From positions 1-64,000 of the forward strand of contig NZ_FOBB01000009.1 in NCBI RefSeq assembly GCF_900109685.1: a stretch of DNA of 64,000 nucleotides, in the 5' to 3' direction. The DNA comes from Chitinophaga rupis. Its GTDB lineage: Bacteria; Bacteroidota; Bacteroidia; Chitinophagales; Chitinophagaceae. How positions within the stretch are numbered: position 1 is the first letter of the stretch; each line of letters opens with the position of its first letter. The notes under the pieces were generated by a model that was given only the letters and a program-made list of their open reading frames with translations, searched no databases and was not told the DNA's origin. Positions 36,408-45,610 of this stretch are shown one piece after another. A program made the translations under genes and the position numbers.

Positions 36408-37277
36408 ATGCTGGATAATACTGTGCTGCTGGAAAGTTTAACACAACATGACCGTTTATCCATACGGGTAACGGCCAACTGCCATATACAGCTGCCGCCG
36501 GGCGTGCTGCAAAAGCTGCTAACGCCGCACAGAAGCCGCCTGTACACCTTTATTCTGCTGCTGCAGGGTGGGGTTGTACATGCTATCGACCTGCAGGCGC
36601 ACACCTTGCAGGCCGGTCAGCTGCTGTTTGTATTACCACACCAGCTGCATCATATTTCGCCGCGCAAGGAGCCGGTGCAATCCTTTAACCTTACGGTAGA
36701 TGAGCGCTGTTTATCGCTGCTGCCCAAAACATTCCTGCTGTTGTTAAACCCGTTAAACAATCCTGTGCTTACGTTTGATGCGCCTTCGCTTGAACGGGTA
36801 AGGGCGCTTTTTCAAACCTTACAGCAGCTGTTAGCCAACCGGCAGGCTAATATGGATCTGGTGCTGGCGCATTTAAATACCCTGCTTACAGAATTTAACC
36901 ACACTTATTTTACAAATAATGAGCGTCAGGAGCAGGAGGGCAATCTCTCCAAATTCATTGACTTTAAACGTATGGTGGAAGAGGAGTTTATGGAACAACC
37001 GGCTGTACAAACGCTGGCGGCCCGGCTATCCTTAACCACAAATGGTTTGTACAATATTGTAAAACAATATGCCGGTGTATCCCCCAAAGAATTTATGACC
37101 AACCGGCTTATTATTGAAGCGCAGCGCAGGCTGTATTATGGTGAAACCACCGCCAAAGCGCTGGCCTATGAGCTGGGCTTTAATGACCCCGGTTATTTTT
37201 CCCGCCTGTTTAAAAAGAGCACCAGTAAAAGCATTACCCAGTTTGTAAAAGAGATGCAGGAAATGTCTATGATTTAA
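36408..37277 (+). CDS. AraC-family transcriptional regulator
   Basis: This 289-residue protein has an N-terminal cupin-type sensor (TLQAGQLLFVLPHQLHHISP) and a C-terminal AraC HTH pair (VQTLAARLSLTTNGLYNIVKQYAG and TAKALAYELGFNDPGYFSRLFKK). It diverges from the GH78-type gene over 206 bp with no other gene in between, and precedes an SDR gene, so it may control either. Confidence 0.88.
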   Translation: MLDNTVLLESLTQHDRLSIRVTANCHIQLPPGVLQKLLTPHRSRLYTFILLLQGGVVHAIDLQAHTLQAGQLLFVLPHQLHHISPRKEPVQSFNLTVDERCLSLLPKTFLLLLNPLNNPVLTFDAPSLERVRALFQTLQQLLANRQANMDLVLAHLNTLLTEFNHTYFTNNERQEQEGNLSKFIDFKRMVEEEFMEQPAVQTLAARLSLTTNGLYNIVKQYAGVSPKEFMTNRLIIEAQRRLYYGETTAKALAYELGFNDPGYFSRLFKKSTSKSITQFVKEMQEMSMI

Positions 37278-37342
37278 GGTGATTTGTCCCACCCTTTCCC
37301 TGGCGCCTGTACGAACTTTGCCCCGGACTAAATTATTACGCC

Positions 37343-38065
37343 ATGAAAAAAGCATTGATCACCGGGGCCAATAAGGGCATTGGATTTGAAACCGCTAAGT
37401 ACTTATTACAACAAGGTCATTACGTATACCTGGGCTGCCGCAACCCGGCACTGGGCGCGGCCGCAGTAGCACAGCTGCAGACGGCCGGGCTAACTGCCTG
37501 TGAATGCATAACACTGGATGTTACAGACGCAGCTTCCGTAGAACAAGCTGTTATCGCTTTGAAGGATAAAACTACGGTGCTGGATGTACTGATCAACAAT
37601 GCTGGTATACTAGGGCAAATGCCGGCGCCTGAAGGGGAAGCGGGCATCATAAATGCACAGCAGGTATTTAATACAAACTACTTTGGCGTGATACGCGTTA
37701 CCAGTGCTTTGCTGCCTCTGCTGCAGCAGGCTGCGCAACCCAGGATCGTGAATGTAAGCAGCGAAACAGCTTCCCTTACCCTTCACCAGCAACCGGCCTG
37801 GGAGTATTATGGATTTAAGGATGCGGCTTATGTACCTTCCAAAACAGCGCTGAACTTTTATACCATTGCATTGGCCTTTCAGCTAAAGGATACTGCATTT
37901 AAGGTGAACAGTGTGTGCCCGGGTTTTACAGCTACAGATCTTAACAACCATACCGGTGTTAATAAAGCATCAGATTCCGCTAAGATAATAGCACATTATG
38001 CTATGCTGGAAGCAGATGGACCCAGCGGACAATTTTTTAATGCAGCTGGTAGTATACCCTGGTAG
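37343..38065 (+). CDS. SDR-family NAD(P)-dependent oxidoreductase
   Basis: A classical short-chain dehydrogenase of 240 residues: cofactor motif TGANKGIGFETA (7-18), NNAG (near 86), catalytic Ser in VNVSSETASL and YVPSK (Tyr-X3-Lys). It resembles carbonyl reductase-like SDRs with an extended loop before the active-site Tyr. Substrate not predictable. It follows the AraC gene by 65 bp and ends at a strong terminator. Confidence 0.85.
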   Translation: MKKALITGANKGIGFETAKYLLQQGHYVYLGCRNPALGAAAVAQLQTAGLTACECITLDVTDAASVEQAVIALKDKTTVLDVLINNAGILGQMPAPEGEAGIINAQQVFNTNYFGVIRVTSALLPLLQQAAQPRIVNVSSETASLTLHQQPAWEYYGFKDAAYVPSKTALNFYTIALAFQLKDTAFKVNSVCPGFTATDLNNHTGVNKASDSAKIIAHYAMLEADGPSGQFFNAAGSIPW

Positions 38066-38100
38066 TTATGGCTGTAATCCGCTGCTGTATTGTAGTGTAG

Positions 38101-38133
38101 CGTCCCGGAACATATACGTTCCGGGACGTTTTT
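38101..38133 (+). terminator. Terminator of the SDR gene
   Basis: CGTCCCGGAAC (38101-38111) pairs perfectly with GTTCCGGGACG (38118-38128), followed by TTTTT. The remaining 243 bp before the SusC gene show no gene and presumably hold its promoter. Confidence 0.93.
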
Positions 38134-38376
38134 ATGTTAGTCCTGAATAAAATAATAGCATAATCCATCAATATAAAAGGTTTGTCTATTTCCAGAACCC
38201 GTGGTTCCCGATACTTTTATTGTACGTAATGAATAACAATCTGGCGAATGCAAACTTTAGGGGGTCATCAACCATAATATCAATAGCATAAGGACATCCG
38301 GCGTTATGAAGTACCTTTCTGCGAGTGCACAGCTCCGGGGCAGGACTTCCATGTTTTGAAAATAAAACTTACAAAA

Positions 38377-41300
38377 ATGCACTCTTTACCTAAGCGCACT
38401 TCAGGGTACGCGTATTATTCCAATTATCTCCGTACCATTACAAAAGGCAGACTGGTGGCTTTGCTCACCATTTGTTTGCTGCACTTTTCTACGGTTACAC
38501 AGGCGCAAACCATTACCGTACAGGGTAAAATAACCGGCGGCGGTAACCCGCTGCCCGGCGCGGTGGTACGCGTACAGGGCGGTACAACCGGCGCTACTAC
38601 TGATGCAGGCGGTTTGTATAAGCTGAATGTAAGCGGGGATGCCACGCTCATTTTCTCTATGTTCGGCTATAAACCGCAAACGGTGCCGGTAGGGGGCCGC
38701 ACGGTGATTGATATGGCATTGGAGGTAGATCCTAAATCACTGGAAGAGGTAGTGGTGGTAGGTTACGGTACACAAAAGAAAGTGAACCTTACCGGCGCAG
38801 TAGCCACCGTGAATGGCGCTGAGCTGCTGAAACGCCCTATTACCAACCCCTCTGCCATGCTGCAGGGCACTATGCCCGGTGTGCAGGTAGTGCAGGGCAC
38901 CGGCGAGCCGGGTAATGAAAATGCGTATATCCGTATCCGCGGTAACGGTACCTTCAGCGGTGCAGGCGTAGATCCGCTGGTATTGATAGATGGGGTAGAG
39001 GGTAAGCTCTCTGACCTGAACCCGAATAACATACAGAACGTATCAGTGCTGAAAGATGCGGCATCCGCCTCCATTTATGGTGCGCGTGCAGCCAATGGCG
39101 TTATACTGGTAACCACCAAACAGGGTGTGGAAGGCAAAATGCGGGTGCAGTATGATTTTAACTACGGCATTTACAAACCCACCAAGCTGTTTGACCTGAT
39201 CACCAACTCTGCGGAGTATATGGAGCTGTTTAATGAAGCGCGTATTAATTCCGGGCTTAACTCTGGCTTATACACGCAGGAAATGATAGATACCTATAAA
39301 AATGCCACCGACCATAACTTATACCCGAACACGGATTGGTTAAGCCTTATTTTCCAGACCGCGCCGGTGCAAACGCATAACCTGGGTTTCAGCGGCGGCC
39401 GCAATGGTACAGTGTATGATGCGTCTATCGGATATGTGAACCAGGATGGTATCATGAAAGGATTTAACTATAAAAAATATAACGCGCGTTTAAATATATC
39501 TTCTAAGGTAAATGAGCGCATCCGTTTTGGCGCTAACATCGCTTTAAAATATGGCCACCGGGAAGCGCCGGTATTTGGTTCGGAAGATATGTTCCTTTCC
39601 GCTATGGCGCAGGCGCCTACTTACGGCCCTTACCTCTCTGATGGTAGCGGGCATTATACCTACAAAGCATACGACCTGGAATATAATAATAAGAACCCCG
39701 TGGCGCTGCTGGATGGTAAGATCAATCACAACACAGACGATTATGCTGTAATGGCGCAGGGCTGGATAGAAGTGTCACTGCTGAAAAATTTAACCTGGTA
39801 TACCAAAGCAGCGGTGAATGCGAATTTTGATAAATACCACGATTTTCGTCCGCCGCTGCAGCTGTACAACTTCCGCACTAACCAGTTCATGGCTACGCTG
39901 GATCTGGGCGGTGGCCTGGAAGTGCAGGACCAGCAGAATATTTACACCAACCTGTACTCTTACCTGAGCTACGACCGCACTTTTGGCGCACATAACTTTA
40001 AGCTGCAGGGCGGTTACAGCGCTGAGCAAAGCACCTATCAATATCTGAAAGCAAGCCGCAAACAATTCTCTACAGATAAGCTCACAGAGCTGGATGCCGG
40101 CAGTCCGGCCATACAGTATGCCAATGGCACACAAAATGGATGGGGCCTGCTCTCTTTCTTTGGCCGCTTTGATTATAACTACAAAGAGAAATATTTGTTT
40201 GAGGCCAACATGCGTTATGACGGATCATCCAAACTTACGCCCGGTTCCCGCTGGGGCGTGTTCCCATCCTTTTCCGGAGGCTGGCGCTTAACGGAAGAAG
40301 AGTTTATAAAAGACCTGGACCTTGGCTGGCTCAATAACTTTAAGCTGCGTGGTTCCTGGGGCAAGCTGGGTAACCAGAACATTGGTAACTACCCTTACCA
40401 GTCCATCCTGAACTTTACCGGCAATTATTCATTTGACGATGCCTCCCTTACTTCCGGCGCAGCACAGCTGAACCTGGCCAACCCGGCTATTAAATGGGAA
40501 ACCACTACTATTACCGATGTGGGTTTGGATATGACCTTAATACAGGGTTTGAACGTAACGGCCGACTGGTATAAGAAACGTACTACGGATATTTTACGTC
40601 CTTCCCAAGTAACCGGGGTAGTGGGTTTAAATGCACCTACCATTAACGATGGTACAATGGATAATACCGGGGTGGAACTAGGCATTTCCTACAACCATCT
40701 TATAAAAGACGGTGCATTAAAAGGCCTGAACTATACCATTGGCGGCAACTTTGAGCACTATAAGAATAAGCTGGTGCGTTACGGCCAGCGCGATATTAAC
40801 AGCAGCGGCTATCGCATACGCGATGAAGGTTTGGAGTATGATGCATATTATACGCTGGACTGGATCGGCATTTTCCAGTCAGATGATGAAGTGAAAAATT
40901 CTCCCAAACAATTTGGCGATGATACCCAGCCCGGTGATCTGAAGTACCGGGATGTGAATGGTGATGGCGTGATCAATAATGACGACCGCACTTATATAAA
41001 GGGCAATTATCCTAACATCAACTACTCTTTTAACCTGGCATTGCAATACAAAGGTTTCGATTTTTCTGCTATGGCACAGGGCGTAGAAGGCACCAAATTC
41101 TTTGTAAGCGAGTGGGGTACCATTCCCTTTGTACAGGGCGCGCCGCCCACGACCGATTGGCGTAACCGCTGGACACCGGAACACCCATCCACCACTATGC
41201 CGCGCATTTACTGGGGCTGGGGTGCACCGGAAAAAATACGCCGTGCTTCCTCTTATTACCTGCAGGATGCTTCTTACTTCCGCCTGAAGAACCTTACCAT

Positions 41301-41490
41301 TGGTTACACCATTCCGGCTAATATTACCAGCCGCATAGGTATTGATAATGTGCGGGTATATTTCTCCGGCGACAACCTGCTTACTGCCACTAAGTACCGT
41401 GGCCTTGATCCGGAACGTGCGGGCAGTGGCAACTTTGTACAGTATCCGCAGAATAAGATCTATTCTTTTGGTTTAAATGTTAAGTTCTAA
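38377..41490 (+). CDS. SusC/RagA-family TonB-dependent outer-membrane transporter
   Basis: This 1037-residue protein has an extended signal region ending near VTQAQ, a carboxypeptidase-like domain (VQGKITGGGNPLPGAVVRV), the VVVVGYGTQKK segment and a plug domain (MLQGTMPGVQVVQG, IRIRGNGTFSG, VSVLKDAASASIYGARAANG), then a barrel ending KIYSFGLNVKF. The ATG at 38377 replaces a TTG-started longer frame. It takes up oligosaccharides with its SusD partner, encoded 4 bp downstream. The following fucosidase, galactosidase and fuconate dehydratase genes point to a fucose- and galactose-containing glycan. Confidence 0.94.
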   Translation: MHSLPKRTSGYAYYSNYLRTITKGRLVALLTICLLHFSTVTQAQTITVQGKITGGGNPLPGAVVRVQGGTTGATTDAGGLYKLNVSGDATLIFSMFGYKPQTVPVGGRTVIDMALEVDPKSLEEVVVVGYGTQKKVNLTGAVATVNGAELLKRPITNPSAMLQGTMPGVQVVQGTGEPGNENAYIRIRGNGTFSGAGVDPLVLIDGVEGKLSDLNPNNIQNVSVLKDAASASIYGARAANGVILVTTKQGVEGKMRVQYDFNYGIYKPTKLFDLITNSAEYMELFNEARINSGLNSGLYTQEMIDTYKNATDHNLYPNTDWLSLIFQTAPVQTHNLGFSGGRNGTVYDASIGYVNQDGIMKGFNYKKYNARLNISSKVNERIRFGANIALKYGHREAPVFGSEDMFLSAMAQAPTYGPYLSDGSGHYTYKAYDLEYNNKNPVALLDGKINHNTDDYAVMAQGWIEVSLLKNLTWYTKAAVNANFDKYHDFRPPLQLYNFRTNQFMATLDLGGGLEVQDQQNIYTNLYSYLSYDRTFGAHNFKLQGGYSAEQSTYQYLKASRKQFSTDKLTELDAGSPAIQYANGTQNGWGLLSFFGRFDYNYKEKYLFEANMRYDGSSKLTPGSRWGVFPSFSGGWRLTEEEFIKDLDLGWLNNFKLRGSWGKLGNQNIGNYPYQSILNFTGNYSFDDASLTSGAAQLNLANPAIKWETTTITDVGLDMTLIQGLNVTADWYKKRTTDILRPSQVTGVVGLNAPTINDGTMDNTGVELGISYNHLIKDGALKGLNYTIGGNFEHYKNKLVRYGQRDINSSGYRIRDEGLEYDAYYTLDWIGIFQSDDEVKNSPKQFGDDTQPGDLKYRDVNGDGVINNDDRTYIKGNYPNINYSFNLALQYKGFDFSAMAQGVEGTKFFVSEWGTIPFVQGAPPTTDWRNRWTPEHPSTTMPRIYWGWGAPEKIRRASSYYLQDASYFRLKNLTIGYTIPANITSRIGIDNVRVYFSGDNLLTATKYRGLDPERAGSGNFVQYPQNKIYSFGLNVKF

Positions 41491-41494
41491 GGTT

Positions 41495-43012
41495 ATGAAA
41501 AAATACACCATCTATATATGCCTGTTGTTGTCGTTAATGGGTACGGCCTGTAAAAAATACCTGGACCAGAACCCGAAGGATGCGCTGGCATCCGGTGATT
41601 TCTGGCAAAAGAAAAGCGATTTTGACCAGGCGCTGGCAGCAGCTTACTCCTCGCTGCAGGCCGCTGAGTTTGCGGTTGAACTGCCCGTGTGGGATTGTTT
41701 TACAGACAATGGTTATGCGCAGCACAACTCCGGCTCTGCTAAAGAAATTGTATCCGGCAGCATTAGCTCCACTACCGGCGGCTATATACCGCAGCTGTAT
41801 AAGGATGCCTATGCAGGCATTGCCCGCATCAACATTTTTTTGATGCAGCTGGCAAAATATACCGGCCCTGATTTCCCGGATGCCGACAAGAAAAAGTATG
41901 AGGCAGAAGCCCGTTTTTTGCGTGCCTATTTTTACTTTCAGCTGTATAATATTTATGGCGATGTGCCGGTGGTGCTGGAACCATTGTCACTGGAAACACA
42001 GAACCAGGCTAAGGTTGCTGCCCCGGATGTGTTAAAGCAGGTGTTGGCCGATGCAGACTTTGCCATTGCCAACCTGAATGCAGCGCCTTATTACCAGAAT
42101 GGCGGCCATGCCTGTGTATCATCGGCCCAGGCGCTGAAAGCACGTACGCTTATTTTTGCAGCTTACGGCGCCAATGGTACGCCTGATGCGGCTTTGCTAA
42201 CACAGGTAAGGGACCTTACCCTGCAGATCCAGGCGCAATACAAGCTGAGCGCTAATTTTGAAGATGTGTTCCGCGATGCCAGCCAAAAGGGCAATACAGA
42301 GATCATTTTCTCTATCAACTTCCTGGCGCCTAACAATACCGCCCCCTGGGATATGTATTATGGCGACTGGCTGGTCGCCAGCCCGCTGCAGAACTTTGTG
42401 AATGATTTTGAGTGTACGGATGGTTTACCCTACGGTACCTCACCACTTACCAATCCTGCTGCGCCCTTTGAGAACCGCGATCCGCGTTTAAAGAAAACCG
42501 TGTTCGTGGACCATCCGGATTTTGGCGGCGGTAAAATTCATACGCCTTCCAACAGCCGGCCCACGGGTTATGGGGTTATGAAATTCCTGGTACCGGAAAA
42601 TATTCCGTATGGATTTTCTACCTTAAGCCAGCAGAATGCAGTGGTGTTCCGCTTAGCTGAAATTTTGCTCATGTATGCGGAAGCGCAGAATGAGCTGACA
42701 GGACCTGATGCCACGGTGTATAAAGCCATGACCGACCTGCGTGCGCGGGTAGGCATGCCGCCGTACCCTGCTGGTTTAACCAAAGACCAGATGCGCCAAC
42801 GGATACGCCATGAAAGAAGGATAGAGCTGGCATTTGAAGGCCTGCGCTATTTTGACCTGCGCCGCTGGCATACGGCTAATACGGTGCTGAATGCTGTGAA
42901 GGATGGTATTAACCCTTATCACTATGAGGATAAGTTTTACCACTGGCCTTTGCCGCAGCCGGAGATTGATAAGAGCGGGGGCGTGCTGGTGCAGAACCCG
43001 GAGTATAAATAG
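41495..43012 (+). CDS. SusD/RagB-family surface lipoprotein
   Basis: A 505-residue lipoprotein: MKKYTIYICLLLSLMGTAC puts the lipidated cysteine at position 19. SusD motifs include KYLDQNPKDALASGDFW, ARFLRAYFYFQLYNIYGDVPVV, VVFRLAEILLMYAEAQNEL and RRIELAFEGLRYFDLRRW. It forms the lid and glycan-binding partner of the preceding SusC. A palindromic dispersed repeat follows the stop. Confidence 0.94.
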   Translation: MKKYTIYICLLLSLMGTACKKYLDQNPKDALASGDFWQKKSDFDQALAAAYSSLQAAEFAVELPVWDCFTDNGYAQHNSGSAKEIVSGSISSTTGGYIPQLYKDAYAGIARINIFLMQLAKYTGPDFPDADKKKYEAEARFLRAYFYFQLYNIYGDVPVVLEPLSLETQNQAKVAAPDVLKQVLADADFAIANLNAAPYYQNGGHACVSSAQALKARTLIFAAYGANGTPDAALLTQVRDLTLQIQAQYKLSANFEDVFRDASQKGNTEIIFSINFLAPNNTAPWDMYYGDWLVASPLQNFVNDFECTDGLPYGTSPLTNPAAPFENRDPRLKKTVFVDHPDFGGGKIHTPSNSRPTGYGVMKFLVPENIPYGFSTLSQQNAVVFRLAEILLMYAEAQNELTGPDATVYKAMTDLRARVGMPPYPAGLTKDQMRQRIRHERRIELAFEGLRYFDLRRWHTANTVLNAVKDGINPYHYEDKFYHWPLPQPEIDKSGGVLVQNPEYK

Positions 43013-43018
43013 AATTGC

Positions 43019-43137
43019 CGTCATTGCGAGGGGCCGGGAGGCTACAGCGGAAAGGCGCCGAAGCAATCTCCAGCCATTCGGGGGATTGCTTCGGCGCACC
43101 TACGCACTATTCTCTCGCTTCGTGCCTCGCAATGATG
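43019..43137. repeat. Dispersed palindromic intergenic repeat (GTCATTGCGAGG type)
   Basis: The outer ends CGTCATTGCGAGG (43019) and CCTCGCAATGATG (43125-43137) are inverted copies. Inside, GCGCCGAAGCAATC (about 43055) pairs with GATTGCTTCGGCGC. The whole 119 bp can fold into a long cruciform. Repeats with these same words are known scattered between genes in many bacteria; mobility mechanism unknown. Confidence 0.85.
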
Positions 43138-43166
43138 TGCGGATAATCACATAAAATTATACGTGT

Positions 43167-43203
43167 AAAAGTTGAATGCAGTTGAACGCTGCATTTAACT
43201 TTT
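43167..43203. terminator. Inverted repeat, possible bidirectional terminator
   Basis: AAAAGTTGAATGCAG pairs with CTGCATTTAACTTTT (one G-U or mismatch) across a 7-bp loop, with A and T runs at its ends. It could end the susC-susD transcript before the GH95 promoter. Confidence 0.55.
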
Positions 43204-43210
43204 ACATTTG
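43182..43210 (+). promoter_or_regulatory. Bacteroidota promoter of the GH95 gene
   Basis: TTG (43182-43184), 18 bp, then TACATTTG (43203-43210), 29 bp before the ATG at 43240. This suggests the glycosidase genes can be transcribed separately from susC-susD. Confidence 0.6.
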
Positions 43211-43239
43211 GCATTTTAAAAAAACAAAGTTCCACTATA

Positions 43240-45567
43240 ATGATCCGACAACTTTTTACCGCTGTAATAGCTTGTGTATGCTTACCTATTGCGTTATTAG
43301 CCCAGCAGCAGCCATTGCGCCTATGGTACACTCAGCCTGCTGTAGCCTGGGAAGAAACCATCCCCTTAGGCAACGGCCGTTTGGGTATGATGCCGGATGG
43401 CAATGTGCGCAAGGAAAAGATTGTGCTGAATGATATTACGCTGTGGTCCGGCGCGCCGCAGGATGCTAATAATTATGAAGCATACAAACTGCTGCCGCAG
43501 ATCCGGCAGCTGCTGGCAGAAAATAAGAATGATGAAGCACAGGCGCTGATGGATAAATCATTTGTATGCACCGGAAAAGGCTCTGCAGGCCTGCCCTGGG
43601 GCTGTTTCCAGGTGTTGGGCACCTTAATGCTGGAATATGATCATAAAACGGCGGATACTACCGCTGCCCATTACGAAAGAGAGCTGTCTTTAAACAACGC
43701 TGTAGCCGCTACCAGCTATACATTAAACGGTGTTACCTATAAAAGAGAATACTTTACCAGCTTTGGGGATGATGTGGGCATCATACGCCTTACGGCCAGC
43801 AAACCCGGGCAGCTAAATTTTCGTGTATCCATCGATCGCCCCGAAAATTTTGCGGTAAGAACGGAAGGTAAGGAGCTGCAAATGAGCGGTCAGCTACCCA
43901 GCGGTACGGATACCCCTGGCATGCGTTACATAGCGCGTGTACAGGCAAAGCTGAATGACGGTACATTAATCACGGAAGACAAGACCCTGGTAGTAAAGAA
44001 TGCCACGGAAGTAACGCTGATCCTTTCCATGGGCACGGATTTCCGCAATCCCGGTTTTATGGCAAAAACAAAGCAGCTGATGGCCGCTGCAATGCAAAAG
44101 CCTTACACCACGCAAAAGCAACAGCATATTACCAACTATCAGAAATTATTTAACCGCGTGCAAATGCAGCTGGGCGCTACGCATGCGGAGCAGCTGCCTA
44201 CGGATGAACGTTTGGCCGGCTTTCATGCCAATCCTACATCAGACGATGCGCTGCCGGTATTATTTTTCCAGTTTGGCCGCTACCTGAGTATCAGCAGCAC
44301 CCGCGTAGGCTTGCTGCCGCCCAACTTACAGGGCCTGTGGGCCAACCAGGTGCAAACACCCTGGAATGGCGATTACCACCTGGATGTAAATGTGCAGATG
44401 AATCATTGGCCGGTACAGGTAAGCAACCTGCCGGACCTTGACCTGCCGCTGGCGGAGCTGATAAAGGGTTTAGTGAAGCCCGGTGAAAGAACGGCCAAAG
44501 CCTATTATAATGCAGAGGGCTGGGTAGCGCATGTGATCACTAACGTATGGGGCTTTACGGAACCCGGCGAAAGCGCCTCCTGGGGCGCTACCAAATCCGG
44601 CTCAGGCTGGGTATGCAATAACCTGTGGGAGCATTATGCCTTTACCAACGATAAAAAATACCTGCAGGATATTTACCCGGTGCTGAAAGGCGCCGCGTTG
44701 TTCTACAGCAGCCAGCTGGTAACAGATCCTAAGAGCGGTTACCAGGTGCTGTCGCCCTCATCTTCCCCCGAAAATAGTTTTGTAATGCCCAATGGCAAAC
44801 ATGCCGCCATCTGCGTAGGTGCTACTATTGATAACCAGATCGTACATGAACTATTTACCAACGTTATAACGGCAACGAACGTACTGGGAATTGATGCAGC
44901 GCTGCGCACCAGGCTGGAAGCGCAGCTGAAAAAGGCGGCGCCCATAGGCCGTGTAGGCAGCGATGGCCGCCTCATGGAGTGGATGGAGGAATACCCGGAA
45001 TCAGAGCCGCATCACCGGCACCTGTCGCATTTATATGGGCTGTTCCCCGCGCCGCTCATCACGCCGGAAGGCACGCCCGATCTGGCAGAAGCCTGTAAAA
45101 AAAGCATGGAGGCGCGTGGCGATGATGGGCCCAGCTGGTCTATTGCATTCAAACAATTGTTCTGGGCCCGCCTGCATGATGGTAATCGTGCCTATAAATT
45201 ATTTGCAGACCTGATGCGGCCTACGCTGAAAACCAATATCAACTATGGCGCAGGCGGTGGTACCTATCCGAACATGTTCACCGCAGGCCCGCCGTTCCAG
45301 ATAGACGGCAATTTTGGCGGGGAAGCAGGGCTGGCGGAAATGCTGTTGCAAAGCCATGCCGGCTTCATTGACCTGCTGCCCGCTATTCCTGACCAGTGGA
45401 AGTCTGCCGGTACTGTTAACGGCCTTAAAGCCCGTGGCAACTATACCGTTAGCATGACCTGGAAAGACGGGAAGATCACCCGCTACACCATTGCATCGCC
45501 CAACCCGCGTAAGGTAAAAGTGAAAGTAAATGGCGAGATCAAAGAGGTAATGGCAACAAAAATTTAG
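43240..45567 (+). CDS. GH95-family alpha-L-fucosidase (or alpha-L-galactosidase)
   Basis: This 775-residue secreted enzyme has a signal peptide (to about residue 22), an N-terminal beta-domain opening RLWYTQPAVAWEETIPLGNGRLG, and the GH95 (alpha/alpha)6 core with LDVNVQMNHWPVQ (about 380) and the acid-containing HHRHLSHLYGLFP (about 590). GH95 enzymes invert alpha-1,2-linked L-fucose; a few act on L-galactose. Fuconate dehydratase and an SDR in the same locus support release of fucose. It follows susD and a promoter of its own. Confidence 0.9.
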   Translation: MIRQLFTAVIACVCLPIALLAQQQPLRLWYTQPAVAWEETIPLGNGRLGMMPDGNVRKEKIVLNDITLWSGAPQDANNYEAYKLLPQIRQLLAENKNDEAQALMDKSFVCTGKGSAGLPWGCFQVLGTLMLEYDHKTADTTAAHYERELSLNNAVAATSYTLNGVTYKREYFTSFGDDVGIIRLTASKPGQLNFRVSIDRPENFAVRTEGKELQMSGQLPSGTDTPGMRYIARVQAKLNDGTLITEDKTLVVKNATEVTLILSMGTDFRNPGFMAKTKQLMAAAMQKPYTTQKQQHITNYQKLFNRVQMQLGATHAEQLPTDERLAGFHANPTSDDALPVLFFQFGRYLSISSTRVGLLPPNLQGLWANQVQTPWNGDYHLDVNVQMNHWPVQVSNLPDLDLPLAELIKGLVKPGERTAKAYYNAEGWVAHVITNVWGFTEPGESASWGATKSGSGWVCNNLWEHYAFTNDKKYLQDIYPVLKGAALFYSSQLVTDPKSGYQVLSPSSSPENSFVMPNGKHAAICVGATIDNQIVHELFTNVITATNVLGIDAALRTRLEAQLKKAAPIGRVGSDGRLMEWMEEYPESEPHHRHLSHLYGLFPAPLITPEGTPDLAEACKKSMEARGDDGPSWSIAFKQLFWARLHDGNRAYKLFADLMRPTLKTNINYGAGGGTYPNMFTAGPPFQIDGNFGGEAGLAEMLLQSHAGFIDLLPAIPDQWKSAGTVNGLKARGNYTVSMTWKDGKITRYTIASPNPRKVKVKVNGEIKEVMATKI

Positions 45568-45610
45568 TATCTTGAACGTCTTAACTAAGGATAGGAACAA
45601 CCGTCAAATC

